The notes under the pieces: model-generated
Databases searched by the model: none
The model's input: only the letters and a program-made list of their open reading frames with translations
Told to the model about the DNA's origin: nothing
Assembly (NCBI GenBank): GCA_016630905.1
Contig: WBMQ01000012.1
Span: forward strand, 682,001 to 746,000
DNA: 64,000 bases
Reading direction: 5' to 3'
DNA from: Capillidium heterosporum
Lineage: Eukaryota > Entomophthoromycota > Entomophthoromycetes > Entomophthorales > Capillidiaceae
Position numbers and translations under genes: made by a program
Shown here: positions 35,991 through 47,300 of the stretch, piece after piece
How positions within the stretch are numbered: position 1 is the stretch's first letter
Layout: each line of letters begins with the position of its first letter

Positions 35991-36777
35991 ATGTGTATTC
36001 TAACGACAATACCATTATCATCACCAACTTTCCAGGATGGTAAGTATTCGACTTTAGCTGTAACGATCCAGCACTAACTTCAATTTTTATCGAGAAGCTA
36101 AAGATAAAACAATCATCCTTTTAACCAATGATTTTAAACAGTTCGAAGTCTCAATAGCAGTCATCTCAAGATCTTTACTCATAAAATCCAAGCTGGAAAG
36201 GAATCAGCACCTCAACATATGTACCCTTTAAATTTTACAACACCAACTAACCTATTGCACTAGTCAAACCAGTAATTTACCTCGAAAAAGCTACATCTAG
36301 AGCCCTAGTCCAAATCCTAAACTATTGCACCTTTCATATCAACGACCCTATAGTCATTCACAAGATCTACTATGGTTTACTTAAAGGTATAGCTTTAGAT
36401 AAGTGGGATTTAAACTTCTGCAGGACTATGGACGAAGACTTGCTAAATGAAGTCATCGAAGTAAGTGGAGCTACCATCTTACGCTGCTAACAATTTAAAA
36501 ATAGATGGCCAATTACTTGGAAATCAACTGTTTGTGTGATGTAGGTTCGTTGTGGTACGATTTGAAGATAAAAGGTTAGTTACAATGGCTGTAAAAATAA
36601 GTTTGAAAGTACTAACCTCCAAACTTAGAGTTAATCGTCGAAAAGTCTAACCACAGGAGGATGAACATACCACTAAAACGAACTATATCGAAAACATTAT
36701 CTTCGCTTTCCCAACCTCATTTGAAAAGGCTTACCTATGCTCAGAGGTTGAGTATTTCTTACGATATCGACAACTGA
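35991..36777 (+). CDS. SKP1-like protein (SCF adaptor family), divergent
   Basis: Five exons (35991-36039, 36095-36220, 36264-36460, 36505-36574, 36629-36777) join in frame to 196 residues. Skp1 features: TIILLTNDFKQFEVSIAVISRS (BTB/POZ start, as in TLISSDNQEFEV), LVQILNYCTFHINDP (compare LEWCEHHKDDP), DKWDLNFC, and the F-box-binding helix region MANYLEINCLCDV (compare AANYLDIKGLLDV). Skp1 links cullin and F-box proteins in SCF ubiquitin ligases. The C-terminal 50 residues do not match the usual Skp1 end (no WCEEK-like tail), so it may be a specialised or degrading paralogue. Introns are 43-55 nt, one with TACTAAC. The start was chosen because only this ATG keeps phase across intron 1. Confidence 0.75.
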
Positions 36778-38348
36778 AATTGTCGGACCTCTATTTAATA
36801 GATTTTAAGGGACAATTTTTATCAATAAACTTGTTTTATAAATTTGAACTTTCATTTATAAGAACTTAAAAGCAGCTTATCTTTTTCATATATATCAGCT
36901 TTATCCATTTCCTTTCATTTCTCCATTTCAAATGATTATAAATATGCTTAACCCAACTTGGCTCTTAAAAATTAATATGCAGCTTACTTTCAGCCCCAAT
37001 TTGGTATAACAAGCTGGACATTGAACCTTATGTACAGTATTTCACCTGGTGTAGGATCGGTATACATAATAGTCAAAATTACAACTACAAATCTATAAAA
37101 TCTAGACCTTGGCAAGTTTTGCTATCACATAAATAGAAATATTGGTGCCGATTACTTTCAATTTACTGCTCTGTTCAAAAAAGTTGTGTAAACTAGTATA
37201 AATCATTCTTATAAAGCTTATGCGAAATTCCTGAACAGAGTAGTGCTTTATAGGCTAAACATTTTTACCCATTTAACCGCATTGCTTACCAAAATCATAT
37301 CTCAAATTTAAAGCCTCTTATACCATATGAAATACTTTTTAGTTACTTTTCTATAATACCTACCTGCACCTTTAAAAGGCAGGCACTAACCCTTGGAATA
37401 GATTGGTAGCATCCAACCCTATAAGCCTGGCTGTTGGAGAACGCTCATCAGCAGAGGTTAGCCAAGAGGCAACAGTAGCCAGTACTCTATAAAGGCTAAA
37501 AAAGTTGACAATAACGCTATATAGAGAAGAAGCTTGTGCTTGGAACTTGATCCAGAGATGGTGGGAGGACAGGAATACTCCAATCGTAGTGATGAGGCCA
37601 AGGAGCTTCATCGGGTTCATTGGTTAAAAGGAAATTCTAAAGCTCGGTCTTGTTCGGTTCAGGCCAGGGCTATTCTCTGGCTTAGAGAAAGCACTAATTC
37701 TCAGCTCTAAACTACACTACCACAGTGAGTCTATACTATGTCGATAGCAAAAGAAAATATCAAATGATTTTAAGATGCTTATTTAATAATTACTTAATCT
37801 ATTAATAAGCTCGCTGTAGGCCTTATATAAGTGACTCATCTTAGTAGCCAGTACTCTGGGAACTGTAATTACGCTTACCTAATTGTCAGTGCCAATATCC
37901 ATCGGGCTCTTCTGGTGGATCCTCACTAACTTTAAATAATGTGAGAGTTAGGGGAGTTGTCAATATAAACTAAACAATTAATGTATGCTAAAGGGGAAGG
38001 GAGTTTCTAGTATTGATAGGAGGATGCCGACTAATAGTCTATCGGTCTGGGATCTGGCTTGAACTTTGACTATTAAGCGAAACTGCAGCTGATTTAGGAA
38101 GATTTCTTTACTGGCAAATATACTTTAATAGTACTTTAAAAACTTATAAATTGTTGGGCATTATAGATCTGGGCCAAAAAAGGTTGGGATCATTAAAGTA
38201 TATACAAAGCCATGTTTCCTAAAGCTACCACTTACAATCCAACAACCCTTTCTAAAATAGCTTGAGGTTCTGAAAGCTTAGTTCTTTTACTTTAACTAGT
38301 AAGTTTGGTTTTAGTAGTAAGAGCTGGTAGAGTAATCAATAGCATAAC
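36778..38348. other. Intergenic
   Basis: Gene-poor. An 82-codon minus frame at 37372-37620 has two hydrophobic stretches and vaguely recalls the LTR-embedded frame (HHLWI), but no LTR ends are visible. A 15-bp word AGTAGCCAGTACTCT occurs at 37476 and 37846. Nothing else is supported. Confidence 0.35.
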
Positions 38349-39089
38349 TATAAGGTCCAACGAGGTGCTATTGGATCCAACTAATGATGGTATCATAGTG
38401 GAAGCGTATGAAAAGATAGATCGGGACAGTAGAACCAATGCCGACCACTACATTGGTAATATGAATTACCCAAAGGAAGTAAGTTCGAAGAGAAGTAAAG
38501 AAAGTCGGAACGGAGTGAGCTGAGAGGGCATAGAAGCCGAACCACATAGTCGCACTATCTAATAACTAAAAGACTTACTAGGAACAAGACTTTATTTGTA
38601 GATTAAGAAACAGAATCAGGTTGGTACAATAGCCATGGCAAGAAAACAAAATCAGGCTCAGAAATAGCTATGGCTAAGGGTTGAGATCAAGAGGTAAGCA
38701 ACAGTTATAAGTAGCGATGTGGAACGTTGTCAAAATGAGTGCTTTCAGTAGCAATCATCGAATTTAAACACCTTTACTGTTTGGTAATGATTAGATTTGA
38801 AGTAAATTATCCCTCCTCCTCATCAAACGATTGGTAAAGTGGTACTATTAGTATTCCTAGATCAGGCACTATGCTGCTGATTGTTCAAGCTCTAAAGTAA
38901 CTACCGAACTAAGGGAAAGTATCAAGGTAATCAATTAAAATCCAAGGGGACGGAACAGGTTCGTAACCAAGGTGATTACGAATTGGGGATATAACAGCGA
39001 AAATTGGTAAAGCAAGTAGTACAAAGAACAAATAAGTGGGACCAGTTTATGACCTAGTAGTAAAAATTGCAATAACCAGGGTTGTTGCA
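38349..39089 (-). mobile_element. LTR-type repeat, copy 3 (degenerate)
   Basis: Homologous to 39730-40465 along its length: start TATAAGGTCC (TG mutated to TA), shared CCAACTAATGATGG, GAACGTTGTCAAAATG and end CCAGGGTTGTTGCA. Target duplication not recognisable. The embedded minus frame keeps the MWFGFY...HITN...YDTIISWIQ layout but has a stop just before its end. It lies in the same orientation as the next copy, 640 bp away, with no internal retroelement genes between. Confidence 0.75.
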
Positions 39090-39703
39090 TATATATGTCA
39101 TTTTATTTCTAAGCTTCCATTTCGATTCTCATTCTATACCTATATTTTAGGCTTCCTTTAATTACAATACTTCAAAAGGTTTAGGTTCAAAAAGACTGGA
39201 CTGTTTGAGCTATTTAGTACCTGAATATTAAATTCAAGGTACTGGTGGCTATCAAGGTGTCCTAGTGCTTCGTCTACTTACCAACTCGGCAGCTGAAGAC
39301 TCATCAGCCTAAGTAGTAGAAGTTGGTTCTACCCATTCTATTAGTACCTTCAATCCTAAAATTAGTCTAAACTTTTAAAGCATCAGATAGTTGAAATATT
39401 AGCAAGGTACCATCGAAACCATACCAACTTCAATACTAAAGCGACATATTTTTGCTCTAGCTATATGCACATACTGTCCAGAGTAACTTTTAGGGAGGAT
39501 ACACTCATTAAGGAAGAAAAAAGCCATGGCCAGGGTCTCTGCAAAACATTAAACTAAAATTTCCAAAAACAAAATTATATATCAAAGTAAGGTCTGTACA
39601 TCTACTTTTATGGTAAGTGAGGTAGATCCAGACTTTATGTTGGTAAATTTAGTTGCTTTTGAGGAACTTTAACTTTAACAACGCTTTGACGACAATCTTC
39701 TCT

Positions 39704-39928
39704 TTAAATTGTATAGGATAGATCCACTTTGTAAGGTCCAAGGGGGTGCCGTTGAATCCAACTAATGATGGTGTCATAATGGGAGCGTATGACATGAGAG
39801 GTTGGGACAGTAGAACCAATGCCGACCACAGCATTGGTAATATGAATCACCCAAAGGAGGTAAGTCCAAAGGGAAGCGAAGAAAGTTTGAACGGAGTGAG
39901 CTAAGAGGGTATAGAAGTTGAACCACAT
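39704..39928 (-). CDS. LTR-embedded ORF, short form
   Basis: A 74-codon frame inside the solo LTR, the short version of 3919-4476: MWFNFY start, one hydrophobic segment through LLWVIHITNAVVG, and SHYDTIISWIQR near the end. It runs about 26 bases past the LTR end. Probably not an ordinary gene, and reported because three LTR copies share the frame. Confidence 0.25.
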   Translation of the reverse strand: MWFNFYTLLAHSVQTFFASLWTYLLWVIHITNAVVGIGSTVPTSHVIRSHYDTIISWIQRHPLGPYKVDLSYTI

Positions 39929-40465
39929 ATTCGCACAATCTAATAACTAAAAGGCTGACCAGGAACAATACTTTATTCGTAGACGAAACAGAATCAGGCT
40001 GTCAGAGACAGCTATGGCAGGGGAAACAGATCAGGCTGTCAGAGACAGCTATGGCAAGGGAAACAGATCAGGCTGTCGCAACAGCTATAGTTGATGGTTG
40101 AGATCAAGAGGTGAGTAACAGCTATTAGAAAATAGCGAGGTGGAACGTTGTCAAGATACCAGCCTTCAATGGCATTCCAAGGGTTTAAATACCCTTTCGG
40201 TATCTTGGCAATACTTGCTGAATATCCGAATCCCGATATCAAAATGCTATGCTGGTAATAGCTGGGGTTCCTAACTTATAGCCGAGATTACGAATATGGG
40301 AAATTGTCAAGAATATCTAATAAATAGAACAGATTTCTGTTTGAAACTAGATATAAATGGAAAGTAGAAAATCGAAGATTGGTAAGAGAAAGAAAATAGT
40401 ATAGTGTGCAAAGAAAATTGGTCGATGACCTTAGATTAGGAATTGTAACAACCAGGGTTGTTACA
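39730..40465 (-). mobile_element. Solo LTR with 5-bp target duplication
   Basis: A 736-bp unit beginning TGTAAGGTCC and ending GGGTTGTTACA, flanked on both sides by the same five bases, CACTT (39725-39729 and 40466-40470). The TG...CA ends, the TGTAA/TTACA inversion and the 5-bp duplication are diagnostic of LTR retrotransposon insertion. With no gag-pol, it is the product of LTR-LTR recombination. It carries a palindromic GGGTTTAAATACCC box near 40181 that could be a TATA element, a three-unit 37-38 bp tandem repeat at 39985-40090, and an open frame at 39704-39928. The end also forms an inner palindrome TGTAACAACC/GGTTGTTACA. Orientation is uncertain. Confidence 0.9.
39985..40090 (+). repeat. 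Tandem repeat inside LTR, 37-38 bp x 3
   Basis: Units start at 39985, 40023 and 40060 (GAAACAGATCAGGCTGTC...). Units 1 and 2 each hold a small hairpin, GCTGTC-AGA-GACAGC. LTR copy 3 carries about two diverged units near 38607-38675 and copy 1 about one near 4470-4507. Confidence 0.8.
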
Positions 40466-41122
40466 CACTTGAGGGTTTATAGCTTGAAATCAGGTTGCTT
40501 ATTGGCCTGTAACAAAGATACACTATTCCAGCTTTGAGCTTTCGTATTTTATATGGTATTTTTAGGTGCTACAGTGATCTGAATTTTGATCATTCAATTT
40601 GAAAAGTTTAGATATCAAGTTCGGATTGAGTGCCGTTTGAAGATTTGGATCTAGGTTTTTATTGTACAAGTGATGTATCATACAATTGATAAGTGTGGTA
40701 GGTAAGTGAGGTACTTGGGTATTTTAATAAACCTGGATACTGTTAAATTAGCGTTCAGATGGATGTTCAAACGACCGAGTATTTTCCAAACCTACTGAGA
40801 TTAAAGTGTTGGAGGTTGAAGGAGGCCTAAAATGTAGATGTAAAGCCCCGAGGATGAAGTAAAAGTTTGGAGATCAGTGTAAACGGCATACAATTTTATT
40901 ATAAAAGAATTAAGTTAGGCCTAAATCAAAATTCTATCAACAGACCCGTTTTTCATTGCTAGTTTGCCAAAAGTCCATAAAACTTACGCATTACTAATCT
41001 AACTTTTAATACTGTATAGGTAAAATTACATATAATTTGCACATTATTGGAAAGCTAGCAATTGAAAAACGGGTCCAGCTTTATTTAAAAATAGTCTTCG
41101 GATATCCGAATTGAAATCCAAG
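40466..41122. other. Intergenic
   Basis: Nothing recognised beyond the LTR flank. Confidence 0.4.
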
Positions 41123-41919
41123 CTAGCTTTTATCCCCACCCTCGTACGCTTCTAATGGATCCTCAGCTTGCCCATGTAAGCTGTCTCCGATTGACTTCCT
41201 TATGTACCCCTGCAAGCCTCTGTTAACTTAAAAGTTAAAAATATTGGAATTTTACCCTTGCACCCCCATCAGCATGCATGCAGGGTATTCTACTGGTCCC
41301 ATACTTCTTCCTGCGAGCCAGCTTAACCTCAAAATAGAAATCTTCAGTGTACTCATTGAAAGACACCCTGTTACCTTTAAAGCGGTCAGTGCAATGCATT
41401 TAACTACTTTACTAAAGTTCTGATAGTGTTGATGATGCTCCTACAGCTTGGACAAGAGGAGTAATTCTCCAGTGGTCTCATAACTTTGTGCTCAATGAGT
41501 AGCTCAATATTTTCCACCTAGTCTCCTTCATCATTTTGCATTCGCTGTTGCCATATTTTAAAAAATTAGGATTGAGGTAGCTTTAAAACAATAGTTTAGG
41601 TACTTTTTTGATTACTTTACTTTCACTCCTATGTTTGTTGTAAGCAGTTTTGTAGCCTTCACATCCAGCATGGTTTACAATCACTCTTTTTTTAGCTGAT
41701 TTTGCTTTTTTGAAGAAAATAACAAAGCCACCATGAATCAAGACGATAGAATTAGAGGAGGTGTACTTTACACAAATTGAGATTGCTTTCCAGTCCTTTG
41801 TTACCCTCATTACCACTTAAACCTATATATTGGGATATCTTACTGTTACTATTAGCTCTGAGGAATTGAAGGTAGCTGACGAGTGCTATGAAAGCAGTTA
41901 GTACTAATAAAAGCCTCAT
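41123..41919 (-). CDS. Tentative secreted protein, multi-exon
   Basis: The ATG at 41919 opens with a classical signal peptide, MRLLLVLTAFIALVSYLQ. A 28-34 nt intron ending AAG at 41816 would join it in phase to a 77-codon frame (41815-41600: VTKDWKAISICVKY...NHAGCEGYKTAYNKHRSES). A second intron (donor GTACCT near 41600, acceptor GACTAG) would lead to VENIELLIEHKVMRPLENYSSCPSCRSIIN. Further short exons end with GYIRKSIGDSLHGQAEDPLEAYEGG and a TAG at 41123. Splice sites are weak and several alternatives exist, so it may equally be a pseudogene. I recognise no family; four or more cysteines and the signal peptide suggest a small extracellular protein. Confidence 0.35.
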
Positions 41920-42777
41920 GTTGAAATTTTATATCTTCTTGCCTCCTTTTATTTATACTTTGTTCTTTAGAAACCCATCAATGAAAATGCTGGTTTGAAA
42001 TAGTATTTTATTCAAAATACTACTCTGATCCATAGAAGCATATACAAGTTTATACTATGCTGTTCGTGTAAGCAGAGCAATTATTTACAAATTTAATCAT
42101 ATAAATTCTCAAACATATGTAAATAACATGATATAGACTTGTCGGGATTTTTATGGATTAGAGTAGCACTATTGAGCCATTTTAGTATAGCATCAATACC
42201 TTGGTAGTAAAAGTTCGAGCTAAAGTTCAAGTCCAACCCTTTAATAAATAGTTCGACACTTTGCAAGTATATCGGACTTAGGACCAAACGTTTCTCTTGC
42301 TAAAGTGTCAGAGGTTATACTAGAGTGCTTGGGCAAGCTTATTTTTGATGGGATCGGTAGTATTCTAGTCAATTTACAGTTGGTGGTGGTATAATCGAGT
42401 GGGAGGTATCTTTGAATGTGTTATATTTTGGTATCCTTTGAATAAAGATTTGGCATCAATTGTTTCGTAGTTATAAGGTTTAGGTAGAAATAGAAAACTA
42501 TATACTCATAGGTACTAACTAGTTAGGATGAAACGATGGTAGCACTTTGCAAATCAATATAGACTAGCTGTATCTTAAATTTATAGTTAAAAGCGATTTC
42601 ATTTTATTTTTGTTTATTTTATTTCGAAAATTCAATTTATATTTTGTAGCTGTAATCAAGTAGCCTTACATACAATCACTCTGGAAAATTGCTTCCACTT
42701 TACCTACCTATACATCTTAGGACTACGTATTTCAACAACTTGGAGTTAAAACCTATAGATCAAAGTTTTAAAGTCGT
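41920..42777. other. Intergenic
   Basis: A 64-codon minus frame at 42093-42287 resembles nothing known and is unsupported. Otherwise empty. Confidence 0.4.
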
Positions 42778-45238
42778 TTACTGGAACGGGTTGTTAGGAT
42801 CCTTACTACTTCCGCTACCTCCTCCTCCATAACTGTGCTGCTGCTGCTGTAGTCCACTACCACTTTGGCTAAAACCGACATTGGAATTGGGGTCGGAGCT
42901 ACCTAGGAAGAGGTTGGGATCCAGATTTAACCCCAAACTTTGGAAAGCTTCGGTGTCGATGCCCATGAACGAGTTGCTATCCATCATAGGTACAGGTGGG
43001 AAATCAAAGTTCAAATTATTGGCGAACATGGGGTCGTTGAAGTTGAGGAACTGCGATAAATCGTTGTTGTCGACGATACTGCCTAAAGGTTGGGAGTCAA
43101 AGTGGGGGTTCAAGTTGATGTTAGAGGTCGAATTGGTAGTGGAGTTGCTGATGGCGGCAGTAGGGTTGATGTGTTGCAGGTCAGCAGCCGACACCTGGAT
43201 GGGGGAAACTAGAGGTATGGAGCTGCTGGTCCCCCCATTGTGGAAAGAGTTGGCTTCAGAAGATCCTAGGCCACCGATGTTTTGTCCCAAGTGGGGGTTG
43301 AGGTTGCTTGACGCACTGGTTTGCCCGTTGCCATTACTACTGCGATTCGAACTGCAAAAGTCGTGACCCAGCCCTTTAGCTAGCTTCTCGAGGTAGGGGT
43401 ACCATTCGTGCAATGAGGATTTGAGGGGCACCATCCAGTTCATGACGGTGGAGGTGACACCTAAAGCATCGGTGGCATCGGGGATAGCTTCGCGGGAGGA
43501 ACGTAGGGCGTACAACCCCCGTAACGACGTACAGTAGGTTTTGGCTATACCCCAGTGGTCTTGGAGATCGCGTAAACTTGTATAGATTAGCTCCAAGTCG
43601 GCACGTGACTGCTCGGCTTGGAGAGGGTCCTGGGCAAAGGCTCGGTTGGCGTGGATCGATCCAGCAGCATAGAGGGCATATGGGTAGAAAGGCATGAATC
43701 GTTTGAAGCGGTGATGGTGCAAGTCTCGAGCGATGGTGGCTATTGTCGTGGCAGCCATAACACAGCGAACAGACGATGTATGTGAGTCGTCGATGTATTC
43801 CATTAGATTTAGGTAACGACCCACGTTGGACCGATGCAGTACGATCATGACAGCGTGATACAGTGAGTGTAACATAACGATTGCAGCTGACATCATCTGC
43901 GATTCAGGGGTTGTCGAGCTGAGGAAGTCGGTCGAGTACTGTAAGTGGGGTGGCAACTCCATCAGCCACTCCAACAATTGCCGATCTAACTTGAGTAGCT
44001 CTTCATCGAAAGCATCCACTTTCTTGCTGCTAGTGGATCGGTTGGTGTACTGGTTGACTTGGCCCATCAGGAAAATAATCTTACCAAAGTGGATACATGT
44101 GGTCGGGTACCGAGACCATGGAATCGTTAAGCTGGACTTGGAACATATCGGGATTGATTTCAGAAACCGGGGCCAGTGAATTCTCCCAGTTATAGTCATC
44201 CCCAGGTAAACGTACTTGGCAGTCCTCGTCATGAATAGCCATAGGCCAGGACGTTTTGGTACTGATCAATCGATCCATGAGGCAGCATCCAAACCAGGTA
44301 CGGCGTCGCGTCTCAGCCATGATCCAGTCGACCTTGAGGTTGTTGTCGTGCTTGTCGGTGCAGTACAGATTCAAATGCTGGCCCATACGTACCGCTAAAC
44401 CAGAGTACATCCAGGCAGTGGGATAACGGTCACAGCCTAACTCATGTAGTGAAATGAGGACGAGGGCTTGGACTGTAGTCAGGTAGGGAGTGCTGTAGGC
44501 AGAAGACTCGAGTAATATCTTGGCATGGGCGATGTATTCCTCACCTGAGGTGTAGTTGGGGCTACGACATACCTCTGGGTGGTTGGAGAACCTTGAAGCC
44601 AAGGCATAGATCGTGTACAGCAAAAGGGAGCATTGCTTGTTCTCTCGGAACGCGTTTAAGAAGGTGGTACGGTGGATGATGGAGAGTAACGGGTGCTGGT
44701 AGGTGAAGTATAACGAGATAAGATGCTCAGAGACTTCGGGGGTAACTACCGGTACGGGCGGAGTCGGTGGTGAAGGTATGGACGGAAACAACAGAGCTGA
44801 ATCGGGGATGAGATAGTTTTCTACGTCGGCAAAGTGGGGTGAGTTGGTGGATCCGGCAAAGCTGGAACTGGGGATCATACGTAATCCATCAGAGGATAAG
44901 CCATCTCGATTGCTGGAACCGTCCTGGTTGTTGGGTTGAAAGTTACGTAACTCTATGTTCTTCAACGGTTGCAAGAGCTTCTCCATCAACTCCAGACGCT
45001 TTTCCAAAGTTTCAATATACCCCTGCCGAGGTCCTCTCTTGGTCGTAGTTGGCGTGTAGTGGCAGGCTACGTTGCGGGCCTTACAGTTGGTACAGGGCTT
45101 ATCATCGACACCATCACACTTGACTTTCTTCTTACGGCAGGCATCACAAGCTTGCACGACCTTTCTTTTCTTTGTTGATCCATCTTCTTCGTCTTCAGAC
45201 AAGTCATTCAAGTCGGGATCTTCATCAAAGTTATCCAT
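42778..45238 (-). CDS. Zn2Cys6 transcription factor (one frame break)
   Basis: About 819 residues in two overlapping frames: 45238-44081, then continuing to 42778. The N-terminus is acidic, then KKRKVV (possible nuclear signal) and the zinc cluster CDACRKKKVKCDG...CTNCKARNVAC (C31 onward). A linker RGPRQGYIETLEKRLELMEKLL follows, which should dimerise as a coiled coil. The fungal transcription-factor domain spans about residues 165-370 (LYFTYQHPLLSIIHRTTF...LAVRMGQHLNL...ETRRRTWFGC). Joining the frames needs one T removed from TTT at 44086-44088, restoring HMYPL-GKIIFLMGQVNQY; no phase-correct GT-AG intron of normal type fits. The C-terminal 250 residues are Asn/Ser/Gly-rich, ending in a Gln/Gly run. 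Target genes unknown. Confidence 0.88.
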
Positions 45239-46762
45239 ATTAAATTCTGTAATAAAAAGTAAAGTTAGAATCTAGAAATATACAACTTTATAAAAATAAG
45301 ACCCGTTAACATCCAAACCAATATATTAAGTCCTTTTAGCCGGTAAACGGATACTCCAACATACATATAAAATCAAAACTTACTTGTACGCTCTAAGGTA
45401 TTGAAGTGAGTCTACCAAGTTTAAACCTCCAATCGTTTTATCAACTTCCACCTCTACTTTTCATGAATGCAGGATTTGCAATCAGTTCTGATTGGCTTGT
45501 CTTGTAAGGGAGTTCCACTACGCAGCCGATTAGAAATTAATCGCTTATAAGGTTTCGACAAATACATGTGGGGCCAAAAGGCCAGGATTCGACTCTACGA
45601 CTAGGAGATTCGGTCAGCTGAACAACGGGGACATCCTATGTTCCGAGCTGTTTTATTAGGTAAATAATTTGCATCTATATTGGTAGAATTCCTCATTCGG
45701 CAAGAATCGGTATGCTGCTCATTAGCGAGAGCATCCTTTTGTTTTCAATATCTCTGACAGACTATAAATATTTCTAGTATATATAGCTGTTGTAAAGAAG
45801 TAGCTAATATTTACAATCCATCTCCCAGGCTTCGTAATATTTACTAAGAAGCTTATTAAAACAAACTCCTTTACTTTCAATTTTAGCCTATCATTTGCTA
45901 TACCAAGAATATAATTACCTTTGTAAAAGCCTTCAATCCTAGCTTCCAAAAAATTTTCCGATCAGCTGATAGGGTAAATGTCTTGGAAGGCACAACCAAC
46001 CAAAGCAGCGATGGCCCCAATCAAGTAAATAGAATTTGGTATAAGTGTAGTTTACAGATACTTTGGACTCGTACCATATATTTAGTAAGTCACATGTATT
46101 TATATTTAGCCAGTCCAAGTCCCTAAAATTTAGTGCCGGTTCCGTTCCGATTCACCAAACACCTTCAACTATTTAAGGCGGTCCAAAGGCTATCACTTGT
46201 AAGCCCAAAAAACTACAAATTGATGGTGCTATATTGGCAACGTAGCTTTAAAGTGGTATGCAAATTAACATATTTCAGTTTCATATCTTTAGAAAGAAAG
46301 GTTTTAAATTTATTTTCATACCCATTTAGCTAACTAAATCATGCAAATTACAGTTTTAAAAGTTGTCGAAACTTCAAGTCGATATAGGGTACTTGTTTTG
46401 AACAGATGTGCTAGCACCCTTCCATCTAATAATAAGAACACCGTAAAGGTAACTCCACTTCAGCTAAACACATCTTCAATTTATAGTTTGTGGCAATAGT
46501 ATTGTGTGTATGATTATTGAATTATGTACATACACCTCACTATATACACTACTTCCATTACTTAATCCTGCACATTTCCAATTGATTTAAGATCCAAAAC
46601 TTCAAATACCGAGGTTATTTGTAAATTAATGCAACCTCTAAACTTGAAATCCTTCCAAGTTAATTACTAGCCAAGTGCCATTTATTAATTTATTCCTTTA
46701 AATATACAGCCTGGCATTTCAATTTTACAAAATCCCAAGCACACGACAACGAATTTTAAGGG
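45239..46762. other. Intergenic, zinc-cluster gene promoter side
   Basis: The long upstream region of the zinc-cluster gene. Small frames at 45722-45949 and 46133-46333 have no recognisable homology. Confidence 0.4.
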
Positions 46763-47300
46763 ATGCAATACGTTTATGTTACCACTACCAAGGCTACCTC
46801 CCCTACAGCCTTGAGTTATTCCTTGAGGTATGTGGGTAATAAGGTTGTTTACTGTCTCTATACCAAACTCTATTTTTAGCCTTACAAGGTTGTAGAAGTT
46901 GGGACGGATGATGCCAAATTTAGATATTCAATAAAAGGTGAACTTCAAAATTTATCACCCGACAATGCGGTACCCCAGCCTCACTTTTTAAAAAAGGCGA
47001 GTACTTGTGAGTCGACAACTTTTCGACTATATCCATTTACAAAATGTAGAAATCTTCGATAGGTTCCAAAAATCTACATGAGGTACTCCTTAAGTTGGGG
47101 CTTGCCGACAAAGTCAACCATTGAAACAATTAAATCGAATGGGAGTTACCTATGTAAGCAAATTCCCGGTTAGCAACAACTCAATTTTACGGGGTACATG
47201 ACTTTTTAATTAGTTATACAGGTGGTAATACTCACCCTGATTACAAAGGCCTTGATAACTCCAACCTAGTTAGGCTTTGGGAAACGTTGCTATAGTATGG
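46763..47300 (+). pseudogene. Unrecognised coding relic
   Basis: An ATG at 46763 opens a short frame ending at a good donor (GAG/GTATGT at 46826). A second open stretch from 46880 (PYKVVEVGTDDAKFRYSIKG...) has the wrong phase for it, and a third at 47221 (GGNTHPDYKGLDNSNLVRLW) is again separate. It looks like coding sequence with plausible introns but broken phases. I do not recognise the family; it is either a decayed gene or one with exons I could not place. Confidence 0.25.

Noticed and set aside
38305-38523. 72-codon plus-strand frame
   Set aside because: Antisense to the LTR-embedded frame of LTR copy 3.
38349-40465. Two LTR copies as the ends of one complete retrotransposon
   Set aside because: Only 640 bp without gag-pol lie between them, and the right copy has its own target duplication, so they are independent insertions.
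42881-43366. 161-codon plus-strand frame
   Set aside because: Shadow of the low-complexity C-terminus of the zinc-cluster factor on the opposite strand.
45560-45640. tRNA-like GTCGAATCC word on the minus strand
   Set aside because: The neighbouring bases do not form a T-arm or acceptor stem.
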